This document shows positions 1-8,705 of a DNA stretch of 64,000 nt, piece by piece. Source of the stretch: Vreelandella neptunia. GTDB lineage: Bacteria; Pseudomonadota; Gammaproteobacteria; Pseudomonadales; Halomonadaceae. The notes under the pieces are model-generated. The model did no database searches. It saw nothing but the letters and a program-made list of their open reading frames with translations, and had not been told where the DNA came from. The position numbers were made by a program, and so were the translations under genes. The stretch covers positions 62,001-126,000 of the forward strand of contig NZ_JAKVTW010000006.1 in NCBI RefSeq assembly GCF_022489065.1, written 5' to 3'. How positions within the stretch are numbered: the stretch's first letter is position 1; the number at the start of each line of letters is the position of its first letter.

Positions 1-698
1 ATCCCCACTTGCCGCATTCCACCCCCCACCATTTTGCGTAGACGGCGAGCCTTATCGATCAGCGCTTGGGAGCCCACCAACGCCGACCCCATTGGAGTTC
101 CTAACCCTTTTGAAAAGCATAATGAAACGCTATCGAAAGGCAGGCAGAGCTGCTTAAGCGACTTGTCGGTTGCGACGGCGGCGTTAAACAGGCGCGCTCC
201 GTCTAAGTGCGTTGCTAAACCGCGTTCGCGAGCGAGTTCTGTCGCTTTTAGAACATACTCATCGGGCAGCACTTTACCGCCAATGGTGTTTTCCAGCGCC
301 AGCAGCTTGCTGCGGGCAAAGTGAAAATCGTCAGCTTTGATGGCAGCACTTATTTTTTCCAGTGGCAGCGTGCCATCGGCCGCATTTTCAATTGGCTGGG
401 GTTGGATACTACCTAAGACCGCTGCGCCACCGCCTTCATAACGGTAAGTGTGGGCCGACTGACCCACAATGTACTCATCGCCGCGTTCGCAGTGAGCCAT
501 TAGCGCTACCAGATTGCTTTGCGTGCCACTAGGAAACAGTAACGCTGCTTCTTTGCCTGCCAGTTCAGCCAAGTTGGCTTGAAAAGCATTTACCGTTGGA
601 TCATCGCCCCATACATCATCACCTACCGGCGCGGCCATCATGGCTTCAAGCATCGCGGGAGTGGGGCGCGTTACCGTGTCGCTGCGTAAATCAATCAT
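1..698 (-). CDS. ltaE: Low-specificity L-threonine aldolase, 3' end outside window
   Basis: A PLP enzyme that cleaves L-threonine or L-allo-threonine to glycine and acetaldehyde. The reading frame is open from an ATG at 698 to the left edge, giving about 232 residues of a family usually near 330-350. It opens with [13 protein letters not shown], the typical N terminus of the family. Later come the [10 protein letters not shown] block with the PLP-contacting Asp and Arg, and [11 protein letters not shown], which carries the Schiff-base lysine. An AAGGAGT ribosome site precedes the start. It is divergent from the oxidoreductase gene at 814. The C-terminal third is missing only because the window ends. 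Confidence 0.93.
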   Translation of the reverse strand, partial: MIDLRSDTVTRPTPAMLEAMMAAPVGDDVWGDDPTVNAFQANLAELAGKEAALLFPSGTQSNLVALMAHCERGDEYIVGQSAHTYRYEGGGAAVLGSIQPQPIENAADGTLPLEKISAAIKADDFHFARSKLLALENTIGGKVLPDEYVLKATELARERGLATHLDGARLFNAAVATDKSLKQLCLPFDSVSLCFSKGLGTPMGSALVGSQALIDKARRLRKMVGGGMRQVG

Positions 699-813
699 GT
701 GGAACTCCTTTTTTGTTTAAGAGCGCCCACTTAGGGCCTTTTTATCGAGCAAGTTTTGAGGAACCATCTATGGTTAACAGCATACTGCAAGTCTCTCCAG
801 CAAAGGCACCCCG

Positions 814-2040
814 ATGGACCTAAAAAGTGGTTACCCCTTTTGGGCTGTGAAGAACGGCCTATTGAAAACCTTCCCGCAGCTTACCCGAGACCACCAAAGT
901 GAAGTGGTGGTGATTGGTGGCGGTATTACGGGCGCGCTGATTGCTGATGAGCTGAGCCGACACGGCCACCATGTGGTCGTACTTGAACGACGCGATGTGG
1001 GGTGGGGGAGCTCCGCTGCCAGCACCGCCTTGCTTCAGTATGAAATTGACACACATATGACGGAGCTTGCGAAGCGTTACGGTGAAGCCGATGCGGTGCT
1101 TGCTTACCGTGCTTGCGCCGATGCTATTGGTGAGATTGAAACCTTGGCGGCGGGCCTGGGGGATGTGGATTTTGAACGTCAGCAGAGTCTCTACTATGCC
1201 AGCAATGACGAAGATGTTGCGTCCTTAAAAGAGGAGTTGTCGCTACGTTTAAAGCACGGCTTTGACGCTTCCTGGCTCGAAAGTGATGCCATCTTGGCGG
1301 AGTACGGCTTTGTAGCACCCGGCGCGATACTTACCCAGCTGGCCGCCAGTATCGATCCGTATCGTATGGCTTATCAGCTGTTTACTAAGTTAGTCGAGCG
1401 CGGTGGGGAAGTGTATGACCGTACGCAAATGGAGACGATGACGCCGGATGAACAGGGAGTCACGCTCACGCTTACTAACGGTGCCACGCTGCGCTGCCAG
1501 TACGTGGTAATGGCGGCTGGCTATGAGTCGCAAGCCTGGTTGCCTGAGAAGGTCGCTATTAACCGCAGTAGCTATGCGCTGATTACCGATCCGCTACCGC
1601 CGGAGGCATTAGGTAAATTGCGTCATACCATGGTGTGGGAGTCCGCGCGGCCCTACCTTTATATGCGTACGACCTGCGATGGCCGGCTTTTAGTGGGAGG
1701 GGACGATGATGATGAAGATATTCCCAAACGTCGCGATGCTCGGGTAGAAGAGAAGGCCGAAGGGCTGGCGAATAAGGTGGAGGCTCTATGGCCCAAGCTC
1801 GATATCAACCCGACGTTCTCATGGGGAGGCACCTTTGCTGAAACCGATGATGGCCTGCCTTTTTTTGGTCCCCATGAAGCGCACGGGCCACGGGTACATT
1901 TCGCCATGGCGTATGGCGGTAACGGCATTAGCTATAGCATGATCGGCGCAACATTACTGCGGGCGCTGATTGAAGGAGAGGAGCATCCGCTGGCAGAGCT
2001 GTTTTCATTCCGGCGCCTAGCCAAAATGAATGAACAGTAA
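814..2040 (+). CDS. FAD-dependent oxidoreductase, DAO family
   Basis: A 408-residue flavoprotein of the D-amino-acid oxidase / glycine oxidase fold. A Rossmann FAD motif lies near residues 31-50 (VVVIGGGITGALIADELS), followed by an acidic strand end (VVVLERR) and a GWGSSAAST segment typical of the FAD-binding part. Near the C terminus, FAMAYGGNGISYSM is the usual closing FAD contact of DAO enzymes. No membrane segment is seen. The substrate cannot be read from the sequence; an amine or amino acid is likely. It stands alone between the divergent threonine aldolase gene and speG. The ribosome site is weak, so the start is less certain than the family. Confidence 0.85.
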   Translation: MDLKSGYPFWAVKNGLLKTFPQLTRDHQSEVVVIGGGITGALIADELSRHGHHVVVLERRDVGWGSSAASTALLQYEIDTHMTELAKRYGEADAVLAYRACADAIGEIETLAAGLGDVDFERQQSLYYASNDEDVASLKEELSLRLKHGFDASWLESDAILAEYGFVAPGAILTQLAASIDPYRMAYQLFTKLVERGGEVYDRTQMETMTPDEQGVTLTLTNGATLRCQYVVMAAGYESQAWLPEKVAINRSSYALITDPLPPEALGKLRHTMVWESARPYLYMRTTCDGRLLVGGDDDDEDIPKRRDARVEEKAEGLANKVEALWPKLDINPTFSWGGTFAETDDGLPFFGPHEAHGPRVHFAMAYGGNGISYSMIGATLLRALIEGEEHPLAELFSFRRLAKMNEQ

Positions 2041-2140
2041 AAAGCGACCTTGGCATCGGCCCTAAAACCAGTCATAAAATCTAGCGGCGCGTCAGTGGAA
2101 AACGAGACTTCTGAAGGGATATTCACAAGGATTGAGGGCC

Positions 2141-2692
2141 ATGAGCCATACACTGTATTTACGGGCACTTGAGCGCAATGATCTGCGCTTTGTCCACGAG
2201 CTCAATAATAACCAGAGCATCATGTCGTACTGGTTTGAGGAGCCTTACGAGTCATTTGACGAGTTAGAGGAGCTCTATAACAAGCATATTCATGACAATG
2301 CCGAGCGGCGCTTTGTTGCTGAAGATAGCCACGGTGCCGCGATTGGTTTGGTGGAACTGATTGAGATCGACTACATCCATCGCAGTGCCGAGTTTCAAAT
2401 CATCATTGCCCCGGACCATCAGGGTAAAGGATTTGCCCGTTCCTTGATTCGCCAAGCATTGCACTACTCCTTCACTATCCTAAACTTACACAAGGTATAT
2501 CTCATTGTGGCGGTGGAGAACGTCAAAGCGATCCATCTTTACGAAGAGAGCGGTTTTATTGAAGAGGGGCACCTAGTGCAGGAGTTCTTTATCAATGGCA
2601 AATACCGGGATGTGAAGCGCATGTATATTCTGCAGAACACCTATCTCGATCAGCTGGATACCACCGAAGCACCTGAATCCAACTGGCTATGA
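2141..2692 (+). CDS. speG: Spermidine N1-acetyltransferase
   Basis: A 183-residue GNAT enzyme that acetylates spermidine (and spermine) with acetyl-CoA, lowering polyamine toxicity. It resembles E. coli SpeG along its length: [18 protein letters not shown] at the N terminus, [13 protein letters not shown], the polyamine-site region [12 protein letters not shown], the acetyl-CoA loop QGKGFA, and [14 protein letters not shown] [16 protein letters not shown] near the end. The ATG at 2141 is preferred; an in-frame TTG nine bases upstream is possible. It appears monocistronic, with a hairpin just downstream. Confidence 0.93.
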   Translation: MSHTLYLRALERNDLRFVHELNNNQSIMSYWFEEPYESFDELEELYNKHIHDNAERRFVAEDSHGAAIGLVELIEIDYIHRSAEFQIIIAPDHQGKGFARSLIRQALHYSFTILNLHKVYLIVAVENVKAIHLYEESGFIEEGHLVQEFFINGKYRDVKRMYILQNTYLDQLDTTEAPESNWL

Positions 2693-2703
2693 TTCTCCCA
2701 ATT

Positions 2704-2728
2704 AAAACGCCTCGCTGAGACGAGGCGT
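2704..2728 (-). terminator. Intrinsic terminator after the 38-residue gene
   Basis: ACGCCTCG (2707-2714) pairs with CGAGGCGT (2721-2728) around a six-base loop. Read on the minus strand it is followed by TTTT, so it ends the small gene at 2771-2887. The stem can also form on the plus strand just after speG, where no U tract follows. Confidence 0.7.
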
Positions 2729-2770
2729 GGGATGTAGCGGATATTGCAAGGTATAAAACAGTGCTTACGC

Positions 2771-2887
2771 TTAGTCCAGGTAGGCCTGGATTGCATCAAG
2801 CGCTGCCCGCTGCTGTTGAGCGCGTTTGGCCCATACTTCCATGATATCGGCTTCCATCGCCTGTGCTTGATTAACTGAGTGCTGCAT
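2771..2887 (-). CDS. Microprotein, 38 residues, unknown function
   Basis: A short frame with a strong ribosome site (AAGGAG, 8 bases before the ATG) and its own downstream terminator. The predicted protein starts MQHSVNQAQAMEADIMEVWA and ends with KRAQQQRAALDAIQAYLD. It is polar, probably one amphipathic helix, with no signal peptide, membrane segment or cysteine. Its last 14 residues resemble the end of the neighbouring 37-residue protein encoded at 3192-3305 (RAA-x2-A-x2-AYL), so the two look like paralogues. I do not recognise the family. Support is the ribosome site, the terminator and the paralogue; no function is proposed. Confidence 0.6.
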   Translation of the reverse strand: MQHSVNQAQAMEADIMEVWAKRAQQQRAALDAIQAYLD

Positions 2888-3052
2888 GGCGGCTACTCCT
2901 TTTTCAGAGGTTAGGTGGAAAATATTGTTATTCACAGCCTATTTTTGTACACGAGTGAATTTGTGCATAGCAGCATTTTAGCTGTGGGGAATGATAATAA
3001 GAGTTTTTGCAGGCTTCCGATAGTCCAAAAGGTGTAGGTAATTTGCCATTTC

Positions 3053-3072
3053 ATGTAAGCATTTGCTTACAT
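3053..3072. promoter_or_regulatory. Perfect palindrome, candidate operator
   Basis: ATGTAAGC (3053-3060) and GCTTACAT (3065-3072) are perfect inverted arms with a four-base AT spacer. The site lies between the two small minus-strand genes, upstream of the 38-residue gene and beyond the terminator of the other. The size and symmetry suit a dimeric regulator of TetR or GntR type. No regulator is assigned. Confidence 0.4.
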
Positions 3073-3124
3073 TTAAGCCGCTTATGGCACTATAAGTTTG
3101 AATGGAAAAGGTTTTCATAGACAT

Positions 3125-3150
3125 AAAAAAGCCGGGAATGACCCCGGCTT
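3125..3150 (-). terminator. Intrinsic terminator after the 37-residue gene
   Basis: On the minus strand AAGCCGGG and CCCGGCTT form a GC-rich stem with a short loop, followed directly by TTTTTT. It lies about 40 bases beyond the stop of the gene at 3192-3305 and separates it from the next small gene. Confidence 0.85.
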
Positions 3151-3191
3151 CGGTGATTATCTTTTAGTCTTAAGGGGATAAAGCACCTGAA

Positions 3192-3305
3192 TTAACCTAA
3201 ATAGGCTTTCAGCGCTTCGACTGCGGCGCGATGCCACTGGGCGTTCAAGTTCCAGAACTCCAGAACTTCTTTATCGCGTGCAGGGGGAGTTATTAGAAAC
3301 GTCAT
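3192..3305 (-). CDS. Microprotein, 37 residues, unknown function
   Basis: A short frame with a near-perfect ribosome site (AGGAGG, 8 bases before the ATG) and a strong intrinsic terminator. The protein begins MTFLITPPARDKEVLEFWNL and ends NAQWHRAAVEALKAYLG. Two tryptophans sit before an amphipathic C-terminal helix, which matches the C terminus of the 38-residue product encoded at 2771-2887. No signal peptide or transmembrane segment is visible. It is divergent from poxB at 3479. The family is not recognised. Confidence 0.62.
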   Translation of the reverse strand: MTFLITPPARDKEVLEFWNLNAQWHRAAVEALKAYLG

Positions 3306-3478
3306 AGTGTGGTCCTCCTAGTGGGACTACATTGACAGTATAGCGCCTTTTTGTTGCGATGCAGCATTTTGAGGTGAGTGGCTGCTATAAAAAGGCCCGC
3401 ATTACGCAGAATAAGTGATAACCCGCTAGGCTATATCCTGCATCATCTACTATCAGTTCGCCGCGAAAGGAGTCGCTA

Positions 3479-5191
3479 ATGAGCACCAATGTTGCTGAAA
3501 TCATGGTCGAAACTCTTCAAAATGCAGGTGCAAAGCGCTGCTACGGAGTTGTAGGAGATACGCTTAATCACTTCACCGATGCCCTGCGACAAAGTGACAT
3601 AGAGTGGATAGGCGTTCGCCACGAAGAAGTCGGCGGATTCGCGGCTGGCGGTGAAGCCTACCTTACCCAAGAGTTAGCGCTGTGTGCCGGTTCCTGTGGG
3701 CCAGGCAGCCTGCACTTTGTAAATGGTCTTTTCGATGCACATCGCAATGGTTCACCTGTCGTGTTCATTGCGACACAGGTACCACTAGGCGAAACAGGCA
3801 GTAGTTTCCCCCAAGAAGTCGATCAATCTCGAGTGTTCGAACAGTACAGTGTGTTTTGTGAAACCCTGAATTCCCCTGAACAGGCACGCCGAATGACGGC
3901 GCTTGCTGCGCAAAACGCGCTGGCAAAGCGTGGGGTCGCGGTATTGATCGTTCCAGGTGATATTTTCAATCAAACGCCGCAAAACCAACTTGCTTATCGT
4001 ACCCACCGGTTTAACTACTCACTACGCCCGACAGCGGCGGCCTTGGTTCCCGCTGTTCAGCAGCTCAATAAAGGCGGCAATATCACGATATTCGCCGGTG
4101 CAGGCTGTGAAGATGCCCGTGAACAGGTGATTGCCCTGGCAGAAAAACTGCAGGCGCCCATCGCCTGGACCTCCCGCGCCAAAGATTTCATCGAGCATGA
4201 TAATCCGTATCAGGTTGGGATGACCGGCGTTTATGGCCTTGAAGGCGGCTACCATGCTGTCGCAGAGTGCGACACGTTGCTGCTACTTGGCTGTAACTTT
4301 GCATTTAGCCAGTTTTACCCAGAGAGCGCTGCGATTATTCAGGTGGATCACGACCCAGCACACATTGGTAAGCGTTACCCTGTTGATGTCGGCATCATAG
4401 GCAGTACGCGAGATACATGCGAAGCGCTCTCTCAGGTCGTCGAGCCTAATAGCAGCACGCGCTGGCTAGAAAAATGCCGCAAGCGCTACCAAAAATCACT
4501 GCAGAAGTCGGCTCATAAAAGCAAAGACGATGGGCTAATCCACCCTCAAGAGCTAACGCTCGCTCTTGATCGTTTGGCCAATGACGATGCACTGATCACA
4601 GCAGATACCGGCAGTGTTAACGTGTGGATGTTGCGTCACATTCGCTCGCTGGGCCAGCGCCGCACCCTAGCAAGCTTGCAGCATGGCACCATGGCGAACG
4701 CCTATCCTCAAGCGCTGGGTATCCAACTGGCATATCCAGATCGTCAGGTCATCGCTATGTGCGGTGATGGCGGGCTCTCCATGTTAATGGGCGACCTGTT
4801 AACCCTAGTGCAGCGGCGTATTCCGCTTAAAATCGTGGTGTATAACAACAGCTCGTTAAGCTTTGTGGAGTTGGAGCAGAAAGTGGAAGGGTTACTGGAT
4901 GCCTATACCGAGCTGGAAAATCCTGATTTTGGGCGTGTCGCACAAGCCATGGGTCTGTGGGGTAAGCGCGTTGAACGAGAAGATCAGCTTGAGGACGCTA
5001 TTGGCGACTGGCTGGCATATCCCGGCCCGGCGCTGTTGGATGTGGTTGTGAACCCAATGGAACTCGTCATGCCGCCTAAAGTGGAATCAGGACAAGTGGC
5101 TTCTACTGCACTTTACTCCGCTAAAGCGGTGCTGAGTGGGCGTATGGATGAAGTGGTTCATTTGGTCAAAAGTAACTTTTTAAAACGCTGA
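3479..5191 (+). CDS. poxB: Pyruvate:quinone oxidoreductase (pyruvate dehydrogenase, ubiquinone)
   Basis: A 570-residue ThDP- and FAD-dependent peripheral membrane enzyme that converts pyruvate to acetate and CO2 and passes electrons to ubiquinone. It aligns with E. coli PoxB throughout: the ThDP-activating glutamate in RHEEV near residue 49, CAGSCGPG-LH, the FAD-domain stretch DNPYQVGMTGVYG, and the ThDP/Mg motif GDGGLSMLMGDLL ending in NNSSLSF. The C terminus (SGRMDEVVHLVKSNFLK) matches the amphipathic lipid-binding tail of PoxB. The start ATG follows AAAGGAG. It stands alone, divergent from the 37-residue gene. Confidence 0.93.
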   Translation: MSTNVAEIMVETLQNAGAKRCYGVVGDTLNHFTDALRQSDIEWIGVRHEEVGGFAAGGEAYLTQELALCAGSCGPGSLHFVNGLFDAHRNGSPVVFIATQVPLGETGSSFPQEVDQSRVFEQYSVFCETLNSPEQARRMTALAAQNALAKRGVAVLIVPGDIFNQTPQNQLAYRTHRFNYSLRPTAAALVPAVQQLNKGGNITIFAGAGCEDAREQVIALAEKLQAPIAWTSRAKDFIEHDNPYQVGMTGVYGLEGGYHAVAECDTLLLLGCNFAFSQFYPESAAIIQVDHDPAHIGKRYPVDVGIIGSTRDTCEALSQVVEPNSSTRWLEKCRKRYQKSLQKSAHKSKDDGLIHPQELTLALDRLANDDALITADTGSVNVWMLRHIRSLGQRRTLASLQHGTMANAYPQALGIQLAYPDRQVIAMCGDGGLSMLMGDLLTLVQRRIPLKIVVYNNSSLSFVELEQKVEGLLDAYTELENPDFGRVAQAMGLWGKRVEREDQLEDAIGDWLAYPGPALLDVVVNPMELVMPPKVESGQVASTALYSAKAVLSGRMDEVVHLVKSNFLKR

Positions 5192-5276
5192 GTGGCTTAT
5201 CACCATAATGGCAGCAGCAGGCATAATGCAGTTTGTTGAGTGTTATTTACCTTAGTAATGTCTTTTGGGGAGGCCT

Positions 5277-6038
5277 ATGCGGCTGCGTATTTTGTCTGAC
5301 TTACACCTGGAGTTTTTTGACGGAAACCGTGAGTTGCCTGAGGTGGACGCCGATGTAGTGGTTCTGGCAGGAGATATTCACCACAAGTGCGAGGGGCTTA
5401 CCTGGGCTCGTCGGCGCTTCCCTGATACCCCGATTATCTATGTGCCGGGTAATCATGAATTCTATGGCACTTGCATGTCGCTACTGCGTGATGAACTGGC
5501 GCTAGAGGCCGAGCGTCTTGATATAGAGCTTCTTGATAACCGTGCCATTACGTTTAATGGCACGCGCTTTTATGGCACAACACTGTGGACGGACTTTGCG
5601 CTCTATGCCAATGACCCTACCCAAAACCCTGCCCATACCGAATCAAAAGCATTGCAGTACATGCCCGATTTTAAGATCGTTCAAACTTCTCCAGGAGTAA
5701 CATTCACACCCCAAGCGAGCCAGCAGGTGCACGCTGACGCACTCACTTGGCTTGAAGAAGCGCTATCTCAACCGTTTGATGGCCCAAAGGTGGTGGTGAG
5801 CCATCACGCTCCCCTTCATGACTGCATTCCTGATCAATATATAGGCGATGCGTTATCCCCCGCGTTTGCCTCCCATCTGCCGCAATTAATGGGCAAGATG
5901 GATGTATGGGTGCATGGACATGTTCACGAGCCCGTGGATATTCTGCGCAATGGCACTCGCATCATCGCTAATCCTGGCGGTTATCCCTACGAGTTTAATC
6001 CGGTGCTGTTTAAGCCGGATTGGGTGATAGATATCTAA
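5277..6038 (+). CDS. Calcineurin-like metallophosphoesterase
   Basis: A 253-residue cytosolic phosphoesterase with the complete two-metal signature in order: D-x-H in LSDLHLEF, GDIHH, GNHEFYG, a late HH in VVVSHHAPLHD, and GHVHEP. The substrate is not predictable; relatives act on phosphodiesters or nucleotides. The ATG at 5277 follows GGGGAGG closely; an in-frame TTG at 5265 is an alternative. It follows poxB by 85 bases without a clear terminator, so some read-through from poxB is possible. Confidence 0.85.
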   Translation: MRLRILSDLHLEFFDGNRELPEVDADVVVLAGDIHHKCEGLTWARRRFPDTPIIYVPGNHEFYGTCMSLLRDELALEAERLDIELLDNRAITFNGTRFYGTTLWTDFALYANDPTQNPAHTESKALQYMPDFKIVQTSPGVTFTPQASQQVHADALTWLEEALSQPFDGPKVVVSHHAPLHDCIPDQYIGDALSPAFASHLPQLMGKMDVWVHGHVHEPVDILRNGTRIIANPGGYPYEFNPVLFKPDWVIDI

Positions 6039-6107
6039 ACGCTTAGTTTTCAAAAAGAATCGCTATAGGCCTGGGCTGCCAATAGCGATGTGAGCTGCAT
6101 GATCGCT

Positions 6108-6194
6108 ACTGCTACTTTGGTTTAAATTCCGCTGGTTTTGCTTGTGATCCAACGCGCCTCTACTTACCTTCCAGTTGTATGATGTATTACATAA
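6108..6194 (+). promoter_or_regulatory. gudD promoter region, copy 1 of a duplicated promoter block with operator
   Basis: This 87-base block recurs before kdgD at 7575-7662. It opens with ACTGCTACTTTGGTTTAAAT and ends with the operator-like AGTTGTATGATGTATTACAT at 6173-6192. The same operator pattern occurs before the GntR gene at 14584, where it is a clear inverted repeat. I infer control of gudD by that regulator. Confidence 0.6.
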
Positions 6195-6233
6195 AGAGTC
6201 AGGCGGCTCAATAACTAACAGTGTAGTAGGCAT

Positions 6234-7559
6234 ATGTTCCCAAAAATCAAAACAATGCGTGTAATTCCAATTGCAGGCTATGACGGCTTCTTGCTTAACC
6301 TTAGTGGCGGCCACGCCCCCTGGTTTATTCGCTGTGTAGTCATCCTTGAAGATGACGCGGGTAATCAAGGTGTTGGTGAGATTCCGTCCAGTGGCGGCAT
6401 ACTTAAAGGTTTAGAGCAGTGCCGTGAGCTGGTGGAAGGCTCTCCAATCAATAATATCAAGCACACTCTGAATCAGGTTCGCCTGCGATTAGCTCAGAAC
6501 GGACGTGAAGAGCGGGGGCGCCAGACGTTTGATATGCGCGTAGCGGTGCATGTGATCACCGGTATTGAGTCGGCACTATTAGACCTCTATGGGCAGGCGC
6601 TACATCTACCCGTTGCCGACCTGCTTGGTCAGTATGGCCGTCAGCGTGATGAAGTCGAAGTATTGGGCTACCTATTTTTATTGGGTGATCCGGCCAAGAC
6701 AGACCTCCCGTACCCTAAAGCGCATAATCCTCAAGATAGCTGGGACGAAATACGCTACCAAGAAGCGCTAACCCCCGATGCCGTGGCTAATTTGGCCAAA
6801 GCCGCCTATGAGCGGTATGGGTTTAAAGACTTTAAATTAAAAGGTGGTGTATTACGTGGCGAAGAGGAAGCCGAATGCATTCGCGCCCTACATGACGCCT
6901 TCCCCGATGCACGATTAACGCTTGATCCCAACGGTGCCTGGAAACTCGATGAAGCGGTGCGAGTGCTGGAGCCTATCAAACACCTGCTGAGCTATGCTGA
7001 AGATCCCTGTGGTCAGGAAGAGGGTTATTCAGGGCGCGAGACCATGGCGGAGTTCAAGAAGCGCACCGGACTACCCACCGCTACCAATATGATTGCGACA
7101 GATTTTAAGCAGCTGCAGTATGCCGTTCAGCTAAATTCTGTCGATATACCTTTGGCAGATTGTCACTTTTGGACCATGCAAGGTGCGGTCAAAGTCGGTG
7201 AGCTTTGCAATGAGTGGGGCATGACCTGGGGCTCTCACAGTAATAACCACTTTGATATATCGCTCGCCATGATGACCCACGTTGCGGCGGCTTGTCCGGG
7301 TGAGATTACCGCCATTGACACCCACTGGATTTGGCAAGACGGGCAGCGTATCACGAAAGAACCTCTGCTCATCCGCGGTGGCAAACTCAAGGTGCCCACT
7401 ATCCCAGGGCTGGGAGTTGAGCTTGACAAACAAAAACTTATGGAGGCACACAATCTTTATAAGTCGTTGGATACCACGCAGCGAAATGATGCCATGGCCA
7501 TGCAGTTTTTAATTCCTGGCTGGGAGTTTGATCCCAAAAAGCCCGCCCTAATCCGCTGA
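6234..7559 (+). CDS. gudD: Glucarate dehydratase
   Basis: A 441-residue enolase-superfamily enzyme that dehydrates D-glucarate (and L-idarate) to 5-keto-4-deoxyglucarate. It matches E. coli GudD closely: [18 protein letters not shown], the K-x-K catalytic pair in DFKLKGGVL, metal ligands in LDPNGAW and AEDPCG, the Asn in TATNMIATD, and the catalytic His in [11 protein letters not shown]. It starts at an ATG after the duplicated promoter block, with no strong ribosome site. Product and location match KdgD encoded next. It is the first gene of the aldarate locus. Confidence 0.95.
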   Translation: MFPKIKTMRVIPIAGYDGFLLNLSGGHAPWFIRCVVILEDDAGNQGVGEIPSSGGILKGLEQCRELVEGSPINNIKHTLNQVRLRLAQNGREERGRQTFDMRVAVHVITGIESALLDLYGQALHLPVADLLGQYGRQRDEVEVLGYLFLLGDPAKTDLPYPKAHNPQDSWDEIRYQEALTPDAVANLAKAAYERYGFKDFKLKGGVLRGEEEAECIRALHDAFPDARLTLDPNGAWKLDEAVRVLEPIKHLLSYAEDPCGQEEGYSGRETMAEFKKRTGLPTATNMIATDFKQLQYAVQLNSVDIPLADCHFWTMQGAVKVGELCNEWGMTWGSHSNNHFDISLAMMTHVAAACPGEITAIDTHWIWQDGQRITKEPLLIRGGKLKVPTIPGLGVELDKQKLMEAHNLYKSLDTTQRNDAMAMQFLIPGWEFDPKKPALIR

Positions 7560-7574
7560 AGCCGTGTATGAACG

Positions 7575-7662
7575 ACTGCTACTTTGGTTTAAATTTTGTT
7601 AGTTCTGCTTGCGAGATGCTCCGCTGATGCATATCGTTTAAGTTGTATGATGTATTACATAA
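7575..7662 (+). promoter_or_regulatory. kdgD promoter region, copy 2 of the duplicated promoter block with operator
   Basis: This is an imperfect repeat of 6108-6194. The first 21 bases are nearly identical and AGTTGTATGATGTATTACAT at 7641-7660 is identical to the gudD site. The distance from block start to operator is conserved (65 and 66 bases), which suggests a promoter duplicated with its operator. Confidence 0.6.
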
Positions 7663-7726
7663 GATGTTGGTCAGCTCTTACTGCCTGTTTATGTCTTGGC
7701 CAACACATTTATAAAGAGGGTTCAAT

Positions 7727-8644
7727 GTGACATTTTCAAGAGAAGCAGTGGTCAATGCTATCGGCGATGGCTTGTTATCGTTCCCGATTACGGATTTCGA
7801 TAATCAGGGCCGCTTCGATGAAGCGAGCTATCGCAAGCGGCTCGAGTGGTTTATTAGCCATGAAATTTCCGCAGTTTTTGTCGCGGGTGGCACAGGGGAG
7901 TTCTTCAGTCTTTCGCTGGAAGAGTATCGTCGGATTGTTCGCGTAGCGGTCGAGGTCATTGATGGGCGCTTACCGGTTATTGCCAGTGCTGGGCTAAGCG
8001 TGGCAACAGGCACTGCGTTTGCAAAAGCTGCTGAAGAGGCGGGTGCTGATGGCATTCTCTTAATGCCGCCGTATCTCACTGAGTGCCCGCAAGATGGATT
8101 GGTCGAGTATGCTCGTCAGATTTGTGATGCTACGTCAGTGAACGTGATTTATTACAATCGCGGGAACGGCATCTTGACGGCGCCTTCTGTTCAGGAGCTC
8201 GCTGACCTATGTCCTAATTTAGTCGGTCTTAAAGATGGTAAAGGCGATATTCAAGCGTTAAACAAAATCGTCAAAACCGTAGGAGACCGCTTAGTTTATA
8301 TCGGTGGTGTACCGACGGCTGAAATTTTTGCTGAAGCCTATGTCTCCATTGGAGTGAACACATACTCCTCTGCCGTTTTCAACTTTGTACCGGAAATGGC
8401 TGTGACGTTTTATAAGGAGTTACGCAAAGGCAATAAAGACGTTGTGAAACAGATCACCAACGACTTTTTCATTCCTTTTGTAGATCTCAGGGATCGAAAA
8501 GCGGGCTACGCCGTTAGCCTGATCAAAGCAGGTGCTGAGCTTATTGGCCGCCCAGCAGGCAGCGTTCGCGCGCCTCTGTCAATGCCAACCAAAGATGAGT
8601 GCCAACAACTTGAAGCGCTTATCAAAGTAGCCAAGAAGTATTAA
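7727..8644 (+). CDS. kdgD: 5-dehydro-4-deoxyglucarate dehydratase
   Basis: A 305-residue aldolase-family (DapA-like TIM barrel) enzyme that dehydrates and decarboxylates 5-keto-4-deoxyglucarate to 2,5-dioxopentanoate. Family marks are VAGGTGEFFSLSLEEY, the active-site tyrosine in VIYYNRGNG, and the Schiff-base lysine in LVGLKDGKGD. The start is a GTG at 7727 after AAAGAGGG; the overlapping ATG two bases upstream runs straight into a stop. It feeds the semialdehyde dehydrogenase encoded at 15382 and is followed by the TRAP transporter genes. Confidence 0.95.
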   Translation: MTFSREAVVNAIGDGLLSFPITDFDNQGRFDEASYRKRLEWFISHEISAVFVAGGTGEFFSLSLEEYRRIVRVAVEVIDGRLPVIASAGLSVATGTAFAKAAEEAGADGILLMPPYLTECPQDGLVEYARQICDATSVNVIYYNRGNGILTAPSVQELADLCPNLVGLKDGKGDIQALNKIVKTVGDRLVYIGGVPTAEIFAEAYVSIGVNTYSSAVFNFVPEMAVTFYKELRKGNKDVVKQITNDFFIPFVDLRDRKAGYAVSLIKAGAELIGRPAGSVRAPLSMPTKDECQQLEALIKVAKKY

Positions 8645-8650
8645 CCCACT

Positions 8651-8673
8651 ACTAACTATCACTAATAGTTAGT
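8651..8673. repeat. Intergenic inverted repeat between kdgD and dctP
   Basis: ACTAACTA and TAGTTAGT form perfect arms around seven bases, just after the kdgD stop. It is AT-rich and has no U tract, so it is a weak RNA hairpin or an operator rather than a terminator. Confidence 0.35.
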
Positions 8674-8705
8674 ATGTAATTACCAATAATAAGAGGATAT
8701 TACAC

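Noticed and set aside
2980..3005. Fur-box-like GAATGATAATAAGAG
   Set aside because: Only one half resembles the GATAAT pattern and there is no second arm or iron gene nearby.
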